Below, piece by piece: positions 60,916-64,000 of a stretch of DNA of 64,000 bases. A program made the translations under genes and the position numbers. The notes below the pieces were generated by a model. The model searched no databases, was not told the DNA's origin, and saw only the letters and a list, made by a program, of their open reading frames with translations. Source of the stretch: Bacteroidia bacterium (lineage in GTDB: Bacteria; Bacteroidota; Bacteroidia; AKYH767-A; OLB10); assembly GCA_037045145.1 (NCBI GenBank), contig JBAOIA010000012.1:620001-684000 (forward strand). Reading direction: 5' to 3'. Position 1 is the stretch's first letter; each line of letters opens with the position of its first letter.

Positions 60916-61937
60916 ATTTGAGGGATGTTTATTTGTGTAAGGAAAACATTTTCACCTTTTTCTGTTTTGAGTAAATCGTTGCGTGCATAAAGCAGATACA
61001 ATCGTCTTTGCACTGCGTCAAGGCCGAAGCCGGTACCTTTTTGTGATGCAGCAGTGTCCGGATCAAAAGGGTTGGTAACAACCAGCTTCAAATGACCTTC
61101 ATTACAAGCAACCTGCAATGATATTGCTACCTGACCGGTGGTGTCATAGAGGCCAAATTTAATGGCATTCTCCACAATAGGCTGTAAAATCAGCGGGGGC
61201 ACCAGCATATTCAAACAGTTTTCAGGTATTTCCATTTTAGTAACCAATCGGTGCCCAAAACGGACTTTCTCGATTTCAAGATAGATTTTAAGATGGTTTA
61301 ATTCGTCCTGAAGCGTTATCTGTTTCTTATTATCTCTTTGTAAAGTGCCCCGTAAAAATTCTGAAAGCTGCAATACCATACTTCTTGCTTTTGCAGGTTC
61401 ACTGCCTATTAATGCATTTATAGAATTCAGGCTGTTGAATAAAAAATGCGGCTGTAGTTGCAATCGCAATCCGGAAAGCTCTGCATCTTTCATCAGGCTG
61501 ACAGTATCATTATTATGTGCTTCTAATTTTTTGTGTTCCTGTATATTTACCTGTAAACCATAAATAACAGTTACCAAAAGATTCATCAATAAAAACCATG
61601 CAAAACGAACCACCATTGATGAGTCAAGAAAAGCTAAATACTTTACATCGTCAACATTTAAGTACGTTAGTACCAACCCTGAAATAAAAACAGAAATCAG
61701 CGATAAGGCAATATTCCACAATATCACAAAAAACCGGTTTCCTATTTTTTGAAATTTATTGAATGCAAAATAGGTGCTACACGAAGTAAAAAATAATAAA
61801 AGCAGCATCACTGTACTGTCGGCAAAAGACAAGTACCAGCCGAAACCAAACTGATGCACCACTGCTGCCACAAAAAAGTACCAGCAAAGCCACCAAACAA
61901 TCCGGTCACTTGAATTTTTTAATTTCTCAATAATCAT
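60912..61937 (-). CDS. LytS-like sensor histidine kinase
   Basis: The 341-aa membrane kinase has four hydrophobic segments in the first 130 residues and a His_kinase domain with the acceptor His164 in LQLQPHFLFNSLNSINALIG. An HATPase_c domain follows (VENAIKFGLYD as N box and GTGFGLDAVQRRL). It is the cognate partner of the LytTR regulator, with which it overlaps by 4 nt. The hydrophobic part is short and has no large extracytoplasmic domain, so it may sense membrane conditions or be controlled by the LiaF-like protein of the same operon. Confidence 0.93.
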   Translation of the reverse strand: MIIEKLKNSSDRIVWWLCWYFFVAAVVHQFGFGWYLSFADSTVMLLLLFFTSCSTYFAFNKFQKIGNRFFVILWNIALSLISVFISGLVLTYLNVDDVKYLAFLDSSMVVRFAWFLLMNLLVTVIYGLQVNIQEHKKLEAHNNDTVSLMKDAELSGLRLQLQPHFLFNSLNSINALIGSEPAKARSMVLQLSEFLRGTLQRDNKKQITLQDELNHLKIYLEIEKVRFGHRLVTKMEIPENCLNMLVPPLILQPIVENAIKFGLYDTTGQVAISLQVACNEGHLKLVVTNPFDPDTAASQKGTGFGLDAVQRRLYLLYARNDLLKTEKGENVFLTQINIPQI

Positions 61938-61943
61938 TATTCA

Positions 61944-62282
61944 TCAGGCAAACAGAAGTGATTGTGTTTGAAGCGTCAGTGCTTTTCGTTTAACAAAATC
62001 TATAAACGATTCTGAGTCTTCTTCTATAACTTGCGAATATACAACAGAACCATGCTCGGGTGATTCAACAGGTGTAATATCTGCAACATCAATCATTTTC
62101 CATGTAACAGGATTCTTTTTATCATTAATAAACTCATGTTGTTTTTCTGCTCCTATTGCACGTGCTTTCAAATAAGCATCGGCAATAGTTTGTGCTTTAA
62201 TAATTAAAAGCTGCTCATCAAACTGATTATTTTTACTTCCACTGATAACTATCTGATAAATTACTTTCGCTATATAATACAT
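61944..62282 (-). CDS. DUF4288-type protein
   Basis: The 112-aa soluble protein starts YYIAKVIYQI and contains a short beta-sheet-like core (LLIIKAQTIADAYLKARAIG) and an acidic middle. It resembles DUF4288, a family without known function. It lies 6 nt before the kinase gene and 34 nt after the LiaF-like gene, so it is part of the signalling operon. It may be a regulatory partner, but this is inferred from position only. Confidence 0.75.
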   Translation of the reverse strand: MYYIAKVIYQIVISGSKNNQFDEQLLIIKAQTIADAYLKARAIGAEKQHEFINDKKNPVTWKMIDVADITPVESPEHGSVVYSQVIEEDSESFIDFVKRKALTLQTQSLLFA

Positions 62283-62316
62283 TTCAATTTAGTTTAGAAA
62301 ACAAAAAAATTAAAAA

Positions 62317-63120
62317 TTAATAACTATTAATGTCAATGCCTCCGAAGACAGTGGTACCTCGTAATATGAGTACCTTCTTTTCATCGGTTAATGTTGCATT
62401 GCGCAACGGGCGTTTATCTTCAACACTTCCTAACACTGCGGCAATTTCTGATTTTATCTCCCAATGTGCCGGAACAATAAGCTTTGTTCCTCCAAAAACC
62501 TGATTCACTTCCAACTCTACCCTACCTTGGATATCTGCTTGCATAAAATTAATTTCTGCACCACCAAACACAGCCGATACTTCGCCCCCTTTAAAGTCTT
62601 TACTTATGATGTTTTTTTTTATACTTCCGAAAACTGCAACTGCTTCCAGAAAATCTTCTCCTGATGGCGGGATATTAGTGTAGTTTCCATATTGACCTTG
62701 TGGATTTTGCGGACGAAACCTTCCTCGTCTGCAGGCTCTGCGAAAACGGCTAGAAGGCTTAACAATAACAAACAAACCCAATAAAATGATGACAACAGGC
62801 CAGATAAAATTTCTATATTCAAAAATAGGAAAACTGTTACGTATCAAAAATAATCCGCCAATAAGTACCAACACCATCCATGCCATATTTCGGAATGCAT
62901 GTTTTATACCCAGAAAAATTCCTACAACTATCAATATCATTGGCCATGAAAAAATCCATGACGGAAAATAAATACCGGCTTCTCTGGCAAACAATAATGC
63001 ACCAATACAAATAATTATCAAGCCGCCAAATATTTTACCACGCTGATTATCTTTTTCAAATCTGCGCCATACATCTTCTCTTACGTCTTCAATTCCTGAT
63101 TTATCTTTTTGATTTTCCAT
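62317..63120 (-). CDS. LiaF-like membrane protein
   Basis: The 267-aa protein has a cytoplasmic N-terminus of about 30 residues, three or four transmembrane helices (about 33-125) and a C-terminal beta-helix-like domain (about 155-267: AVFGSIKKNIISKDFKGGEVSAVFGGAEINF...VFGGTKLIVP) of the LiaF/DUF2154 group. In Firmicutes LiaF inhibits the LiaRS two-component system that answers cell-wall antibiotics. Here it heads an operon with a LytS/LytTR pair, a related arrangement with different signalling proteins. An exact -7 box is present 27 nt upstream. Confidence 0.85.
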   Translation of the reverse strand: MENQKDKSGIEDVREDVWRRFEKDNQRGKIFGGLIIICIGALLFAREAGIYFPSWIFSWPMILIVVGIFLGIKHAFRNMAWMVLVLIGGLFLIRNSFPIFEYRNFIWPVVIILLGLFVIVKPSSRFRRACRRGRFRPQNPQGQYGNYTNIPPSGEDFLEAVAVFGSIKKNIISKDFKGGEVSAVFGGAEINFMQADIQGRVELEVNQVFGGTKLIVPAHWEIKSEIAAVLGSVEDKRPLRNATLTDEKKVLILRGTTVFGGIDINSY

Positions 63121-63147
63121 TTTATTACTTCTTTATGAATTATAGGA

Positions 63148-63155
63148 CAAAGATA
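63148..63155 (-). promoter_or_regulatory. -7 promoter box of the LiaF-LytTR operon
   Basis: The minus strand reads TATCTTTG, an exact match, 27 nt before the ATG at 63120. Confidence 0.6.
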
Positions 63156-63199
63156 TGTTGCCCTCACAGCAAGTTCACAGTCTTAATAGGTCTATAGCA

Positions 63200-63305
63200 T
63201 CAATAAACTCAGTAAACAGAAAAAAATATCGGTAAACGGTAGTTGGTTGTCGGTAAAAGAAAAATGTTTAAGCAGCCCCATGCTATTAGCTGAGACAATA
63301 AACTC
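63200..63305. repeat. Iterated TCRRTAAAC motif, possible LytTR-binding array
   Basis: Related 9-mers occur at 63200 (TCAATAAAC), 63209 (TCAGTAAAC), 63229 (TCGGTAAAC) and 63250 (TCGGTAAAA). The 10-mer CAATAAACTC is present at both 63201 and 63296. The last two 9-mers start 21 nt apart, two helical turns, as in known LytTR sites. The array lies about 45-150 nt upstream of the -7 box of the LytTR operon. The rest of this 208-nt region shows no gene. Confidence 0.45.
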
Positions 63306-63328
63306 TTTTCACAAAAAAACTATGAATT

Positions 63329-64000
63329 CTAAACCTTTGCTGTTTGTAATGCTTCAATGTATGACGGAAACATTTCGCGCCACACCGGCCAGTCATGGTT
63401 GGCACCGGGGCGAATATCGAGCCAATGAGCCATACCTTTCTTAGTCATAATTTCCGAAAGACGTTTGTTCTGTGCAATACAAAAATCATGTTCGCCTACG
63501 CCAAGAACTATTCCCATCTTAAACAAATGCTCGTTATCCAAATCGGGCAAATAATCCGGTGGGTTATTGAAATAAACATTGTCATCGTAAAAACCGTCAA
63601 GATGCATTTTAATATCAAAAGCTCCACCCATACTGAAAGTGTGTGCAACAACTTCAGGATGACGAAATGCAAAGTTTATAGCTTGATAACCGCCAAAACT
63701 ACATCCGGCAGTTATTACTTTTTCATGCGCGGTTTCTTTTTGCGCACGACTTACAACTTCTTCTAAAATCATCTGATCGTATAAGATATGATTTCGCACA
63801 CGGTCAGAAGGATGAATGTGAGTGTTATACCAACTCATCTCATCAATGCTGTCAGGACAATAAATTTTAATAAAGCCATCATTGATATAAGTTGCCACAC
63901 TTTCAATTAACTTGAAATCGCGGTTTTGATAGTGCCTTCCCATACTTGTTGGAAATGCAATTACAGGAATACCACTTTCTCCGAAAATGAGCATTTCAAA
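63329..64000 (-). CDS. Esterase-family alpha/beta hydrolase (5' end beyond the window)
   Basis: At least 223 codons are visible and the frame is open to the right edge. The Met at 63994 is preceded in frame by Phe-Glu, and related esterases have a longer N-terminus, so the true start lies outside. The nucleophile elbow is GCSFGG (AGCSFGGYQAINFAF), followed by acid and base candidates in GEHDFCIAQN and GANHDWPVWR. The family resembles the putative esterase/Esterase D-like group. The substrate is unknown. Confidence 0.87.
   Translation of the reverse strand, partial: FEMLIFGESGIPVIAFPTSMGRHYQNRDFKLIESVATYINDGFIKIYCPDSIDEMSWYNTHIHPSDRVRNHILYDQMILEEVVSRAQKETAHEKVITAGCSFGGYQAINFAFRHPEVVAHTFSMGGAFDIKMHLDGFYDDNVYFNNPPDYLPDLDNEHLFKMGIVLGVGEHDFCIAQNKRLSEIMTKKGMAHWLDIRPGANHDWPVWREMFPSYIEALQTAKV

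Noticed and set aside
1..64000. CRISPR arrays, IS elements, phage genes or riboswitches
   Set aside because: No regularly spaced repeats, transposase, integrase or recognisable aptamer was seen in any intergenic region.

Overview
The window is AT-rich chromosomal DNA from a member of the Bacteroidota, probably a free-living, uncultured, Chitinophagales/Sphingobacteriia-like lineage. The evidence is: two proteins with type IX secretion (T9SS) type A C-terminal sorting domains, a lipoprotein-type TamA homologue (TamL), DUF6089 outer-membrane proteins, an S46 peptidase, split transketolase, LytTR signalling, almost no Shine-Dalgarno sequences before start codons, and 22 exact copies of the Bacteroidota -7 promoter box TAnnTTTG at plausible distances upstream of genes. 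No insertion sequences, CRISPR arrays, integrases or phage genes were seen. Genes are packed tightly and no gene-free stretch exceeds 300 bases. Convergent neighbours almost touch, with 1-6 nt between stops or a 4-nt overlap.

Layout. 1-5.6 kb (minus): start of an exported protein, mnmA, a MORN-like exported protein, a NifU-type Fe-S scaffold, mrp (Fe-S carrier), an alkyltransferase-like protein and a large T9SS cargo protein. 5.7-9.4 kb (plus): pfkA, an N-acetylglucosamine-kinase-like protein, a lipoprotein and an ICMT-like methyltransferase. 9.4-11.6 kb (minus): a possible 40-aa ORF, M48 protease, clpS and an exported protein of unknown function. 11.7-22.5 kb: DPP11-like S46 peptidase, PKD/T9SS protein, rlmE, cytochrome-c-like lipoprotein, tex, an Hsp15-like S4 protein, tamL and a TrmH-family methyltransferase. 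22.5-27 kb (minus): LOG-family protein and sdhCAB. 27-33.6 kb (plus): a 41-aa membrane protein, two transketolase halves separated by a vWA gene, an ECF sigma/anti-sigma-like/Spy-like trio, apaG and rpe. 33.6-37.2 kb (minus): saccharopine-dehydrogenase-like enzyme and a TPR histidine kinase. 37.4-39.6 kb (plus): an Hdr-like Fe-S pair. 39.6-42.2 kb (minus): asnB and a beta-barrel protein. 42.3-50.6 kb (plus): fabG, a methyltransferase and a 2235-aa NRPS-PKS-aminotransferase. 50.6-59 kb (minus): tRNA-Arg(CCG), mfd, two DUF6089 paralogues, nadK, a POTRA/barrel protein and a CBS protein. 59-60.2 kb (plus): pdxJ and a small exported protein. 60.2-64 kb (minus): LytTR regulator, LytS-like kinase, DUF4288 and LiaF-like operon, then a truncated esterase.

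The most novel item is the single-gene megasynthase at 43905-50612 (A-PCP-KS-AT-ACP-aminotransferase). Its adenylation pocket reads by eye as a proline code. The acyltransferase carries the malonyl HAFH motif and there is no reductive domain, so the predicted carrier-bound product is a proline-derived beta-amino acid. The protein stops in a linker-like tail with no condensation or thioesterase domain, so its release partner is unknown. Other items worth a second look are: three genes whose TAnnTTTG box lies exactly 4 nt before the start codon (candidate leaderless mRNAs); back-to-back promoters between the CBS gene and pdxJ; an iterated TCRRTAAAC-type motif upstream of the LiaF/LytS/LytTR operon; an inverted repeat over the saccharopine-dehydrogenase promoter; and the 41-aa membrane protein with its own promoter.
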